This document shows positions 53,500 through 63,705 of a DNA stretch of 64,000 nucleotides, piece after piece. The translations under genes were made by a program, and so were the position numbers. Source of the stretch: Cepaea nemoralis (lineage: Eukaryota > Mollusca > Gastropoda > Stylommatophora > Helicidae); NCBI GenBank assembly GCA_014155875.1, contig JACEFZ010027745.1, positions 125,001-189,000 of the forward strand, written 5' to 3'. The notes below the pieces were generated by a model. The model was not told where the DNA came from, did not search any database, and was given only the letters and a program-made list of their open reading frames with translations. The first letter of the stretch is position 1; each line of letters opens with the position of its first letter.

Positions 53500-54735
53500 T
53501 AAAGTGGTCAGTATCACATAGACCACTGGACACTCTGGTAGTAGAAGTGGTCAGTATCACATAGATCATTGGACACTTTGGTAGTAGAAGTGGTCAGTAT
53601 CACATAGACCACTGGACACTTTGGTAGTAGAAGTGGTCAGTATCACATAGACCATTGGATACTTTGGTAGTAGAAGTGGTCAGTATTACATAGACCACTG
53701 GACACTTTGGTAGTAGAAGTGGTCAGTATCACATAGACCACTGGACACTTTGGTAGTAGAAGTGGTCAGTATCACATAGACCACTGGACACTTTGGTAGT
53801 AGAAGTGGTCAGTATCACATAGACCTATGGACACTTCGAAGTTAGAAGTGGTCAGTATCACATAGATCATTGGACACTTTGGTAGTAGAAGTGGTAAGTA
53901 TCACATAGACCTCTGGACACTTCGAAGTTAGAAGTGGTCAGTATCACATAGATCATTGGACACTTTGGTAGTAGAAGTGGTCAGTATCACATAGATCATT
54001 GGACACTTTGGTAGTAGAAGTGGTCAGTATCACAAAGACCATTGGACACTTTGGGAGTAGTAGTAGTGGTCAGTATCACATAGACCATTGGGCACTTCTT
54101 TCGGTGGTAGAAGTGGTCAGTATCATATAAGCCATTGGATACTTCGGTGGTAGAAGTGGTCAGTATCATTTAAACCATTGGCCACTTTGGTGGTAGAAGT
54201 GGTCAGTATCATATAAACCATTGGCCACTTCGGTGGTAGAAGTGGTCAGTATCACATAAACCATTGGACACTTCGAAGTTATAAGTGGTCAGTATCACTT
54301 AGACTATTGGACACTTTGGTAGTAGAAGTGGTCAGTATCACAAAGACCATTGGACACTTTGGGAGTAGTAGTAGTGGTCAGTATCACATAGACCATTGGG
54401 CACTTCCTTCGGCGGTAGAAGTGGTCAGTATCATATAAACCATTGGCCACTTCGGTGGTAGAAGTGGTCAGTATCATATAAACCATTGGACACTTCGGTG
54501 GTAGAAGTGGTCAGTATCATATAAACCATTGGCCACTTCGGTGGTAGAAGTGGTCAGTATCATATAAACCATTGGCCACTTTGGTGGTAGAAGTGGTCAG
54601 TATCACATAAACCATTGGACACTTCGAAGTTATAAGTGGTCAGTATCACTTAGACTATTGGACGGTTCAAGGATAGAACTGGTCAGTATCACTTAGACTA
54701 TTGGACACTTCAAGGGTAGAACTGTTCAGTATCAG
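53500..54735 (+). repeat. 43-bp minisatellite with higher-order structure
   Basis: About 28 units of AGTGGTCAGTATCACATAGA, CCACTGGACACTTTGGTAGT, AGA. Markers at 53503 and 53546 fix 43 bp. Variant units (GAAGTTATAAG; GGGAGTAGTAGTAGTGG; TTCGGTGGTAG) recur in blocks: the CACAAAGACC variant at 54031 and 54339 shows a 308-bp higher-order repeat of about seven units. Confidence 0.95.
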
Positions 54736-54915
54736 TCCGGTCAATTTTACTTCCGAAGACATCATAGGTACCCATTTTAGGCTGGGTCGACCTGGAAACC
54801 TTTTATCAATTGTTTAAACAAATCGGAATCCACACAGCTGGGGTTCGAACCTATGATCAACGTGTCGTCAGGCTAGAGTCCAACATCATTAAGAGAATTC
54901 GTGATCACGTTCCAG
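54735..54915 (-). mobile_element. tRNA-derived SINE S4, copy c (minus)
   Basis: On the minus strand: head around GGAACGTGATCACGAATTC, B box AGGTTCGAACCCC, then body GGTCGACCCAGCCTAAAATG, GGTACCTATGATGTCTTCGG, AAGTAAAATTGACC. It separates the minisatellite from LINE Q3. Confidence 0.6.
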
Positions 54916-54917
54916 AG

Positions 54918-55850
54918 ATTACATCTTATCTGATCTGATCTTATCTTATCTTATCTTATCTTATCTCATCTCATCTCATCGTGTTCGTCTTGTACTTTGC
55001 GATGTCGAGCTGAAGCATAATCAGCGGGAGAGTGCCCGTTTATGGGCGTCATACATCGAGATATCCATGGACTCTTGTATTACTTCTGCCCATCGTTTAT
55101 ATGGCCGGCCTCTTCTTCGCGTTCTATTTGGTCTGTACATCATTGCTTGGTGTGGTATACTGTCAGTTGATAGCCTAGTTATATGGTCGAGCCATTTAAC
55201 TTGCTGTTTTCTAATGAAATCTAGCGCCATGACACCCACTATAGTCCTGATTTCGTCATTTCTGGTTTTCTCTCTTCTTGAAACGTTGAATATTCGTCTG
55301 AGGTTTCTCATTTCCGTTGTTGTAAGTTTTCTTTTATTTTATTCTGTTATTGCCCATGTTTGGCATAGCTAGCATAGAGTTGGTAGGAAGATTGTGGTGT
55401 AGAGTGCTTTTTAGTTATCTATTGATACGGTTTTGTTCTTTAGTGTTGGTGCCGTTTGTCGAATTAATTGTTTTACCTTATTGCATCGATTTTCGATCTC
55501 GTCTTCTGAGTTGCCATTTAATGATACTACACTTCCTATGTTCTTAAAGATCTTTACTTGTTTCAGTGGGTATTATTTTAGATGCATCTTTGTTCTTTTT
55601 TCATCTTTGGTTATAGTCATTATCATTACTGTTTTACTGATGCTAATTTTCATGTTATGTTCCTTACATACTTCATTTAACTATTTATGTGGACTTGTAA
55701 TTCTGCTACTGATTTTGCTATTAGTTCTTGATGGTCCGCAAATAGGAGTTCTGGTATGGTGTATTTTACCGTTGGTTCTTCTTCTTTATTCTGTCCTCCA
55801 TGCGGTGTTGGTGCTGTCTCTGTTTGGCTGGTTTCTTTACATATGAAATA
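54918..55850 (-). pseudogene. LINE family Q, 5'-truncated copy (Q3)
   Basis: Minus strand. The 5' side (55680-55850) reads L-F-A-D-H-Q-E-L-I-A-K-S-V-A-E-L-Q in a broken frame, the segment after the RT catalytic site (F-A-D-D changed to F-A-D-H). Then M-R-N-L-R-R-I-F-N-V-S-R-R-E, Q-V-K-W-L-D-H-I-T-R-L and R-R-R-G-R-P-Y-K-R-W-A-E-V (55021-55311). The 3' end carries the family block (CGGGAGAGTGCCCGTTTATG on plus) and an (ATAAG/ATGAG)n tail (54925-54980). Several frameshifts. Confidence 0.8.
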
Positions 55851-55862
55851 CCTTTGGTAGTA

Positions 55863-56150
55863 CGTTATCGAAAAGCTCGGCCGTATGATGTCACTGTTAT
55901 AGCTTATTAGCCGATCAAGGAAATCGAAAAGCTCGAGGTTATGAGGTCACTGTTCGAGCTGACTATATGATCAAGGAAATGGAAAAGCTCGGACTTATGA
56001 GGTGACTGTTCGAGCTGACTACCTGATAAAGGAAATCGAAAAGCTCGAGTTATGAGGTCACCGTCCAACCTGACTAGATAATCAAAGAAATGGAAAAGCT
56101 CGAGCTTATGAGGTCAATGTTTAACCTCACCAGATGATAAATGAGTTTCT
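55863..56150 (+). repeat. 56-bp tandem repeat, 5 units
   Basis: GAAATCGAAAAGCTCG (or GAAATGGAAAAGCTCG) recurs at 55-56-bp steps (55869, 55925, 55981, 56037, 56092), each followed by TTATGAGGTCACTGT-like sequence. Confidence 0.9.
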
Positions 56151-56159
56151 AGTATTATA

Positions 56160-56282
56160 TCATAATCATGATCATCATGTGATATGCCGATAGGGGAGGG
56201 GGTGGTCATGTTTCGCCATCTCACACAATCACCAGAGTCGGGAATCAGTTCTGTATTGTGTCTCGATTATGTCATGAGGCAC
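56160..56282 (-). pseudogene. LINE family U, 3'-terminal fragment (U3)
   Basis: Minus strand encodes a decayed S-R-H-N-T-E-L-I-P-D-S-G-D-C-V-R-W-R-N-M-T, matching U2 (33.4 kb: L-I-H-D-S-G-D-R-V-R-W-Q-N-M-T). It abuts the Z2 tail. Confidence 0.6.
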
Positions 56283-57549
56283 AGTTGAGTTTAGTTTAGT
56301 TTAGTTAAGAACCGACTTCGCTGCACTCAGGACATTCCCATATGTGCTCCGTCCCCTCATTCAACAGCTAGCGAAGAGTCATACTACTAATCGTTCCCAC
56401 CACTTTTTGATTTAAAGCTCCCCTAGTCTTCTCTCTCAGTTTTGACATTCTTCCAGAACCCCTACCGATCCCCTGCAATCTCATTCTTTCTACGTACGGG
56501 TTATCAATCTGTTCCTCCGCCTTCTCCACCTGTTCCCACAAACGCATGACCACCTCCCCCTTGTCCATAGGCAATCGACCATCACGGGGTGCATTCCCTG
56601 CCAGCCTATCAGTCCGTTCATTCCCCCAGCACCCCCGCATGGCCAGGGCAAAATATTAATACAATTCTCACAATCTGTGACCTCTGAAGCGACGATAGCC
56701 ATTCAACACGAAACATTCCTTTCCCCACCTTACTAAGGATACTCAATGAATCCGTAATAAATACAATGTGTATTGCATAAGTCTCCTCTAACCAACAGAA
56801 TGCCGCTGTTACTGCTTCCACCCCACTCTCATGCTGGAGATCGTAGTCTCATATGCCAGACTCTCCCTTTTCAAGACTCATCCATTAGCCTTTGCAATAA
56901 AACTCCAACAACTACGTCTGTTTCTCACCACTGACCCATCGGTGTAGATGACTATGCCACCTTGATGTGTGTTACTCTGGATCAGTTGTTGCACTTCAAA
57001 CTCAGTGCGGCCGCTGCCTATACTCTGCACTCACGACTCAGAGTTAACTTTTACATTGTGCCAGTCCGTCATGTCTTCCGGAACTTCAACCCACTATTTT
57101 TCACGATTGATGGTCTCCAGATCATACACCTGGAGTATAGATATTTCCGCCTGTGCCATCCAGGACCAGCCTGGTCTTAGTCTATGACCCTTGACCATAT
57201 CCATGACTTCATGCAGGGAGTGATCTCCATCTGTAGCAACTCGCAGGTACCATTTGGCCTGAAGGACCCCATGCCTGTCTGCCATTGTTGGTAGCGCCAG
57301 GTTATGCCTCATGAATATAACTGGTGTGTCCTGTGTGACCCAGGATTACCCGCATGGCAGCATTCTCTATGCGCTCCAACCTTTCAAGCTGGCTCTTTGA
57401 CATTGTCAGCAGCCCCAAACCATACTCAATAAAATAAATTTTTAACTGCTGAAAGAGCCTGTAAAGCATCCTCTGCTCTATCCCGGTTGCTGCCAAGGCT
57501 CTCACTGCATTAAGTCCCCTACCAGCCTTCAACACTAAAGCCTCCACAT
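56283..57549 (-). pseudogene. Z2 RT end, RNase H and C-terminus
   Basis: Right to left: A-G-R-G-L-N-A-V-R-A-L, L-L-T-M-S-K-S-Q-L-E-R-L-E-R-I, then a broken RNase H: M-E-A-V-T-A-A-F-C-W-L-E-E-T (Glu region), F-I-T-D-S-L-S-I-L (Asp), F-C-P-G-H-A-G-V-L with N-E-R-T-D-R-L-A-G-N-A-P in a different frame, and G-S-G-R-M-S-K-L-R-E-K-T-R-G. At least three frameshifts. Confidence 0.85.
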
Positions 57550-58095
57550 CATCATCAAGTACCGTGCTGACTGGCGTAGGCGTTCATGACTCTCCACAGA
57601 TCTCTGTCTTTAGTTTTCTGAATCAACTCTCCTCTTGATATTCCTTTATGCCATCGTCGCAATCCATCCAGCACCATTTCTCGTGGTCTGCCTCTGCTTC
57701 TCTTCCACTCGATCTTTCCACTATGTTGTCCAGCGCCTCTCTTCTCATCACATAACCAAAAAAAGCTGTTTGTCTCTTTCTTATTGTTGTATATAGTGTT
57801 CTATTTTCGTCAGCCTCTTTAAGGCATTCTTCGTTAGTTAGTTTGGCATTCCAAGGATTTCGCAACATTCGTCTAAGGAACCACATCTCTGTTGCCTCCA
57901 ATCTCTTCCTAATTTGTTCATTTATATTCCAAGACTCACAGCCATACAGCAAAACAGGTTCTATATAGCTCTTCAGCATTCTCTTTCTTACATTCAATGA
58001 TAGCGACTTATTGCATAAGATATTCTTCATTTTTTGAAATGCAGTCTTTGCTTGCCATATTCTGCTCTTAATTTCTGTTGTGCATTTTCCAAAAT
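57550..58095 (-). mobile_element. LINE X3: 546-bp 5'-truncated insertion with 9-bp TSD
   Basis: Encodes the X C-terminus on the minus strand: T-E-I-K-S-R-I-W-Q-A-K-T-A-F, V-L-L-Y-G-C-E-S-W-N-I-N, L-R-R-M-L-R-N-P-W-N-A-K and F-F-G-Y-V-M-R-R-E. Flanked by CCTCCACAT (57541-57549 and 58096-58104), interrupting Z2 between K-D-H-V-E and A-L-V-L. Its (ATG)n-type tail lies at the left (CATCATCATCAAG on plus). X was therefore active after Z2 had inserted. Confidence 0.9.
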
Positions 58096-59552
58096 CCTCC
58101 ACATGATCCTTAAAAGACAAATACCTGTCAAGGGTGATACCCAAGTGCTTAAATTTACTCTCTCTACTAAGAGGACATCAATTCAACATAATACACTGGG
58201 ACATCCGCCTTGACGATCCGGTTATCTAGGGAGTACCACACAACAGATGCCTTGTCTGGGTTTATAACGGCCACTGCGTCCCTGCACCACTCTGCCACCC
58301 TGTTTACTGCCACCTGTAAGTCTTTCACCAGACTGGCCCTGTCTGTGCCCTGCCTGTACACCAGCACATCACATGCAAATCTCAAGATTCTACCCATACC
58401 TGGTGTCTCAATAGTTGCTATTTTGCTGGTGTAGACATTAAAGAGCACTGGCGACGTGGCAGATCTCTGTGGCAACCTAGGTGTAATAGTACAGGAGTCA
58501 GAAGTCCAGGAACTCATGCGCAGTGGAACCTTACGCTCATATTGGACCGCCGCAACCCATCTTACAAGGCAAGGGCAGACCTCCATGTCCAACAGTGCGT
58601 GTATCAACCGATCATACCTGACCCTGTTATACGCATGCCCCAGGTCAAGAGCTACCGCCACTGTTTCTTGTTTATCCTAGAAGCCCTCGTAGACATCAAA
58701 TGCAAAAGATGCAGCATTGGCCCAGGTGTCCTTCCCAGGCCGGTAACTCCCAAGCCCTTAGGGAAGCAGATTACGACTATCCAAATGTCGCTGGAGCCTG
58801 CGTGCTACGATCTATTCGAGGACTTTGCCATACGTGTTTGGCAGGGTCTCAGAGTGCAGGGTGGCAGAGTGGTGCGGGGACGCGGGGACCGTAATAAACC
58901 CAGACAAGGCATCGGTTGTGTGGCACGTGTGGATAACCGCATATTCTGTATCCATTTAAATTTGGAGTGATCTTTACCTGGTTTTGGGTGTGGGACCCGA
59001 TAGCTATGCAGCCAATCGTGGGTTATTTCCGCCATAGTGATGCTTAGGTTGAAACAAAGAGCCATCTCCTCCAAGTCCCCATCATTCAAGTTACTCATAT
59101 GTGTGTACCTCACTCCGTCCGAGCCTGGTGCTGTGTCTCTAGCCACTTCAGTACCCGTCTAGTATCCTCCACCTTAATCTCACAGTCCTCTTTCCTAGTG
59201 ACCAGTGACAAGTCTTCTCTGACCATATCTCTAATAGTTCTATCCTGCTGATCCGTCTGTGTTAAAAATTGTGCAAGAAGAGCCTCCCCATTTGTTCTGA
59301 TTAGTTGTCATAGATCGGTTGTTATCATCATAAACAGTACCATGTGTACCAGGCATCGCCTATTTCTTCATCTGCCGGTGCGGCCTCCAGAATTTACCCA
59401 ATGTCACCTTCCCATCGACTTCATTGATAAACTGTTCCCACTTCATTCTTTTTGCCTCCGCTGCCTGAAGTTTAAAATCCTGTACCTTTACGTTTTTTTT
59501 AAATATCTTTCAGCCTCCTTCAATTCTGTCTGTACGTAGACAGTGGACTGAG
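58096..59552 (-). pseudogene. Z2 linker and reverse transcriptase
   Basis: Right to left: linker K-E-A-E-R-Y-L-K-K and K-W-E-Q-F-I-N-E-V-D (59342-59545), A-P-G-S-D-G-V-R-Y-T-H (RT start, 58805-59146), A-V-A-L-D-L-G-H-A-Y-N-R-V (motif A), R-F-A-C-D-V-L-V-Y (catalytic site, first D of D-D changed to C), and G-I-T-L-D-R-Y-L-S-F-K-D-H-V-E (thumb). The region 58700-58960 is disordered and may include a small rearrangement. Confidence 0.8.
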
Positions 59553-59965
59553 TCGCTGTGGAAGTCTGTGTCCGTAATGTCACCTTCACCTTCGTCCCGG
59601 GTCATGCGGTAGTTGAGGGAAATGAACGAGCTGATAAACTGGCTGGCTCTGCACCCCCTGCAGATGGCCAGCCCATGGATCGTGCCGATGTTATTAACGC
59701 CGTTAGAGATATGTCGAGAACAGAGGACTTTGACGTCAGTGAATCAACATCGCTGTCCAGGATGAAAGACTTGGGAGTGAGAATTGTCACGGCCAGACAC
59801 GAGAGGTACATCGGGAAAACGAGGTGCCTCATCAACCAACACAGAACTGGCACTATTAGCCACATGACGCTGATGCATATTCTGGGGGGGGGGGGGGGGA
59901 TCTGAGCACCTGTGGACCTGTCCGGAGTGCAATGAAGATACCCCAACTGATAACTGATAACTGAA
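59553..59965 (+). mobile_element. LINE Z3: RNase H C-terminal fragment inserted antisense in Z2
   Basis: Plus-strand frame (59558-59905): F-T-F-V-P-G-H-A-V-V-E-G-N-E-R-A-D-K-L-A-G-S-A (RNase H His and Asp region), G-Q-P-M-D-R-A-D-V, R-H-E-R-Y-I-G-K-T-R, then across a 16-base G tract (59884-59899) H-L-W-T-C-P-E-C-N-E-D. The tail is CTGATAACTGATAACTG. It interrupts Z2 between R-R-A-T and Q-S-T. A target duplication is not clear. Confidence 0.8.
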
Positions 59966-60415
59966 TTGGTTGCTCTCCGCACCCTCTGCCAATTCCTTAT
60001 GGCCGCCCTCTTTTCCCTCCATGAATTCTCCGCCTCTGGTGGTTGGGTGAAGATTCCCTGTGATCTAAGGCACCCCAAGTGCGAAGAGTGGTCGCGGGCT
60101 CTTATAGCCCTGACTGTGCTGGACTTAGGTATCAGCACAGAACAGCGGAGGTGGTCGCTTCCATGGTCTCCAAGGACACTCCATTTTATGTATGATGCCG
60201 CATCTTGGGATACAAGTGTCAGGTCGATGGCTGTGTCAGGGTTCCCCGGTCTCATTGCTAACCTAGTGGGTGTCCCGTCATTTAAACAAACAAATCCGTC
60301 TCAAGCAAGGCCTCAGCAAGAGCAGTATCCTGTCTGTTCTCTCCCGACCTGTCCCACTCCTTGGTGTGGGCATTGAAGTCACCACATATCAGATACCTAC
60401 GGCACAATCATCTAA
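59966..60415 (-). pseudogene. Z2 endonuclease C-terminal half
   Basis: Minus strand: I-C-G-D-F-N-A-H-T-K-E-W-D (intact G-D-F-N), a stop, then M-R-P-G-N-P-D-T-A-I-D-L-T-L-V-S, L-G-D-H-G-S-D-H-L-R-C (D-H motif), and W-R-E-K-R-A-A-I-R-N-W-Q. The N-terminal half is absent, so the element is 5'-truncated near 60415. Confidence 0.8.
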
Positions 60416-60477
60416 ATATTTACTTATCCGCCTGCCCGTGTTCTTTTCCTATCAATCTTGCCAGTTGTCAACAAGAT

Positions 60478-60647
60478 CTCCAGTTTATTTCATCTCATAA
60501 CGTGGAGGCCTTGAAACATACAGCATACATTCCAGACTTAGCGTCGTCGGGCAATTCACTTGTTTGGCCTTTGAAAGAAAAATCGTTTGGTCAGAGGATT
60601 GCGGATGACAACGAGGTAATTGACGCTGTTCAAAACTTGTTTAAGGC

Positions 60648-60678
<31 letters not shown>

Positions 60679-60800
60679 TCGTACACGCACACGCGCACGC
60701 ACACGCACACACACACGCACACACACACACACACACATGTGTTCCAAGAAGACAGGCAGGGGGAACTACGCTGAGAAATACAAAGAAAATTGCGCAAGTT
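60478..60800 (+). pseudogene. mariner/Tc1-type transposase, C-terminal remnant
   Basis: Plus frame reads V-E-A-L-K-H-T-A-Y-I-P-D-L-A-S-S-G-N-S-L, then P-L-K-E-K-S-F-G-Q-R-I-A-D-D-N-E-V. Mariner transposases have P-D-L-A-P-S-D at this place, where the last Asp is catalytic; here it is Gly. After a CA microsatellite (60648-60737) the terminal G-R-G-N-Y-A-E-K resembles the mariner G-x-Y-V-E-K ending. The N-terminal domain and both inverted repeats were not found. Confidence 0.75.
60648..60737. repeat. (CA)n/(CACACG)n microsatellite
   Basis: About 90 bp of CA with CG and GACTCG interruptions, sitting inside the mariner remnant. Confidence 0.95.
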
Positions 60801-61544
60801 CTTAACAGAAAGTTGCGATTAACAACATGATTTTTTAGGCAATTATACGTTCCGTAGTTTGCCATTGCTTTCTGAACGAGAAGTCAAAGTTTAAGTCTAA
60901 CTTAATGTATGTGTAGGCAAAGAAGAAGAAGTAATACATATGTTCGTTTAACACTAGTCAACGCATTTAAGCCACAGAAAATTAGATTTGTGCAAATTTA
61001 CAGAATCAACAGGAAAATCCCCAATCGGTAAATAATTACGTACGAGTTAGGAGAATGTCTGTTAAATTTAACAGAAAAGTTCCGAAGTGATGTATAGGAA
61101 AAGTGTTATTGCTGCTATTTAACTCGAAATGTAGAAAAATCTGGCAAAGCTTAACCAGCATTCCTATATACAAAATTTCTGCAGTGCAAAATAATTAAGT
61201 GTTATTTCTAGAATAATGTCTGAAAAGCCGTTAAATTATCCACAAAATAGCTTGAGCTCTTACACACATGCCGGATAGATCTTATGTTCTCGTTTGGTGA
61301 GAGAGTTATGAAAGATGCTATTAGCAAAGACGCGGATAATTAATGGGGTTTGAAACATTGCTTGAAACTTTCGTGGATATACCATTTACATTTACCACCC
61401 AACAGATGTTTGTCTGTAAATGAGCGTGGTGTGCTGTCTAACATTTTAAGATCATCATCGGGTCATCGTAACATAGGCCCATCGCCAAATTTACGGTTAG
61501 TGATTATGGTTCGCAGGAACTTTATGTCCTAAATACATTAATTG
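60801..61544. other. AT-rich stretch with an S2 fragment
   Basis: 60835-60890 carries an S2-like block (GTAGTTTGCCATTGCTTTCT, GAACGAG). The rest is AT-rich without open frames or repeats that I can identify. Confidence 0.45.
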
Positions 61545-61776
61545 CATATCATATACAGGACGTAGCAGTCAACTCCAGTATTTTTTGGCTCTTTGTTATT
61601 CCTGGGTAAGTTTACGTTCAGTAGTTTGCCATTGCCTTCTGAATGACCGTCACTTAGCCCACTGTATATAAAACCAACCCAAGACGGTCTGCTTCCAAAT
61701 CGCCCGCAGTTATGTTTCGAACGCAGTATGCTGGATTCTGAATCAAATTCGTAACCCCTTCTCCACAGTGGCGGCT
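61545..61776 (-). mobile_element. tRNA-derived SINE S2, copy d
   Basis: Minus-strand head: CACTGTGGAGAAGGGGTTAC (A-box region) and GCGTTCGAAACAT (B box). Body (plus) GGTAAGTTTACGTTCAGTAG, TTTGCCATTGCCTTCTGAAT, GACGGTCTGCTTCCAAATCG; 3' end ATATCATATACAGGACGTAG at the left. Confidence 0.75.
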
Positions 61777-61844
61777 TTACGTCCAGAACTAACGTGCAAT
61801 TGGTCCATTGCTCCTGGCCATATCTTGATGTTGTGTGTCTATTT

Positions 61845-61998
61845 ATATATGTATTTGTGTGGGATGTTGGTTTGTCGAGATTCCTGTCTGTTTCACTTTC
61901 ACGTGGGGCAGTGAGGAGCATATTGTGTCATATTCACTAGCACAGGAACGGTGCATAATTGGGTGACCCTTTGCCGTGAAGTTGAAACCGCGACTAAC
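61845..61998 (+). repeat. Dispersed repeat K, copy 2
   Basis: Matches 1550-1745: GGTTTGTCGAGATTCC, TATTCACTAGCACAGGAACG and GTGAAGTTGAAACCGCGAC. Lacks the AACT tail of copy 1. Confidence 0.55.
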
Positions 61999-62289
61999 GT
62001 ATATATGTCATGCTCTTTGGCTCTTGTGTCCTCAGATGTCACCTCCGATGTTCATGAAGTGTGATATGATTATCGCTTGAGTGGCTTCTTGTTCCCTCTG
62101 CCCATGTAAGTGTAACAGTACACCGTGTTGTACACATGTGCACGCTGACGTAGTTTCACAGCAACCAGTTTGCTACTTCTGTTCCCTTAGTGGAGCATTC
62201 GCGTTGTAAAGAATTTCGTGTAGAAATCTTGCCTTCATATGTTAATTCAAACTTTCATTCCATGACGAAAATTACGCCAATGTAAAAAC
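61999..62289. other. Unassigned stretch
   Basis: No open frame, repeat unit or element terminus recognised. Confidence 0.4.
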
Positions 62290-62395
62290 TTCATAAATTT
62301 AATTTTAATAACGAAGACACAAACAATAGATTGCACGATTTATTGCCTGGCATATTTCGCTGCATCTCGTCAGGTCGTCAATAAATCGTCAATAA
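62290..62395. repeat. Dispersed repeat R, copy 3
   Basis: TTAATAACGAAGACACAAAC, AATAGATTGCACGATTTATT and GCCTGGCATATTTCGCTGC, then CATCTCGTCAGGTCGTC. Shorter than the copies at 3.1 and 16.1 kb. Confidence 0.6.
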
Positions 62396-63060
62396 ATTTA
62401 ATTCAGAAATCTTCTTCATAATCGCTACAGCAGCACAGTAGCACATACAATGTTTATACATTAAGATTATATTAATACGTATCATATCATACCTTCATAT
62501 TCCACATCTATGGAATAAATTTAAGAAATTGGAGAGTCACCTTGAATGTCTCCTCAAACAAAGTCATCCTGACTTTGGTTACTGCGAATATGCGACAGTT
62601 TCCCAAAACTTGAAATATCCTCAACAAATCATCCGCTTCTATCAAGTATATACCTTCATGGTACGATTCATTAACAACACAGCTCAAACTTAAGATCCGA
62701 TAGTGGTAAAATTACCTGGACCGCTTCTATATGCACCCTTGATGTTATCCTTCAACTTGCTTGCTCCCCTCCGTTGGTAATCATCATAATGTTGCCTTGT
62801 TATTTTTGCCGTCACTACCCCCTAACAATGCAACGTAGTACTCTTTTGTGCGTTCTCGTGCACAATATTTACTTCTTCATCAAACTTCCCCATTTATAAG
62901 TTTGCAACAATGTCATCTATCTTTCATTAACTCTCCCCCATCACCGGTTCTGTTACATATCAGCCCTGAAGGCAGTAGTGATCTCCACTGGCAGGCATGG
63001 TGTAGTTGTCTGGTTCGCCCGCTGTCCTCTTTGTTTCCCCCTTGCCTCTGTGTTATGTAA
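62396..63060. other. Unassigned stretch
   Basis: AT-rich to mixed DNA with only short frames (70-aa plus frame 62848-63060). No recognisable domain. Confidence 0.4.
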
Positions 63061-63061
63061 A

Positions 63062-63200
63062 CTCCGTGGCGAAGTGGTTAAGCCGTCTGCCTCACGCTCC
63101 GAAGGTTGTGGGTTCGATTCCGGACTAAGTCTTTTGGTTCACGAGTGCATTTTTCTCGGAGACTCCTGGGGCTCGTCGCTGGAGCTACGAAGTTCGTGCT
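63062..63200 (+). mobile_element. tRNA-derived SINE S1, copy b (best preserved)
   Basis: A box TGGCGAAGTGGTTAAGCCG and B box GTGGGTTCGATTCCGGAC are nearly consensus, followed by body TTCACGAGTGCATTTTTCTC, GGAGACTCCTGGGG and GAGCTACGAAG. The head resembles a tRNA with a long variable arm, but the 5' and 3' flanks do not pair as an acceptor stem, and the shared body with 16.6 kb identifies it as a SINE. Confidence 0.8.
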
Positions 63201-63311
63201 ATGTGTGACGCTTTCAGCAGGCCGCGCTGCGGAAAGAATCCGAGCCATATGGGATAACACCGGTGCAATGAAGTCGATCGTCTCGACATTTATGACTTTT
63301 AAAATGTCAAA

Positions 63312-63705
63312 CCATGCTGACTTTGCTTTCCCCATTCCTCTGTGCTGTGTCAACCCACGCTGACTTTGCTTTCCCCTTTCTCTGTGCTGTGTCAACCCAC
63401 GCTGACTTTGTTTTCCTCTTCCTCTATTCTGTGTAAGCCCACGCTGACTTTGCTTTCCCCATTCCTCTGTGCTGTGTCAACCCACGCTGACATTGCTTTC
63501 CCCATTCCTCTGTGCTGTGTCAACCCACGCTGACTTTGCTCTCCCCATTCCTCTGTGCTGTGTCAACCCACGCTGACTTTGCTTTCCCCCATTCCTCTGT
63601 GCTGTGTCAACCCACGCTGACTTTGCTTTCCCCTTTCCTCTGTAAGCCCGCGCTGACTTTGCTTTCTCCTTCCTCTGTGCTGTGTAAACCTACGCTGACT
63701 TTGAA
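63312..63705 (+). repeat. ~43-bp minisatellite, about 9 units
   Basis: Unit ACGCTGACTTTGCTTTCCCC, ATTCCTCTGTGCTGTGTCAA, CCC with period 42-44 bp (GCTGACTTTG at 63316, 63359, 63401, 63443). Overlapping Leu/Ser/Thr-rich frames are artefacts of the repeat. Confidence 0.93.

Larger units (their letters stand above)
56283..60415 (-). mobile_element. LINE Z2: RNase H-bearing LINE interrupted by X3 and Z3
   Basis: Minus-strand relative of Z1. Domains from right to left: endonuclease (59966-60415), linker and RT (58096-59552), RT end and RNase H (56283-57540). The tail at the left is (AACTA)n (plus: TTTAGTTTAGTTTAGTTAAG). Two insertions split it: X3 (57550-58095, 9-bp duplication) and Z3 (about 59553-59965, opposite strand). 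The catalytic F-A-D-D is F-A-C-D, and frameshifts are numerous, so it is a dead copy. Confidence 0.85.

Noticed and set aside
59558..59905. Host ribonuclease H-like gene on the plus strand
   Set aside because: It is a C-terminal LINE fragment (Z3) with a short-repeat tail, lying inside another LINE.
63062..63125. tRNA gene
   Set aside because: A and B boxes are near consensus, but there is no acceptor-stem pairing and the downstream body is shared with other dispersed copies, so it is a SINE head.
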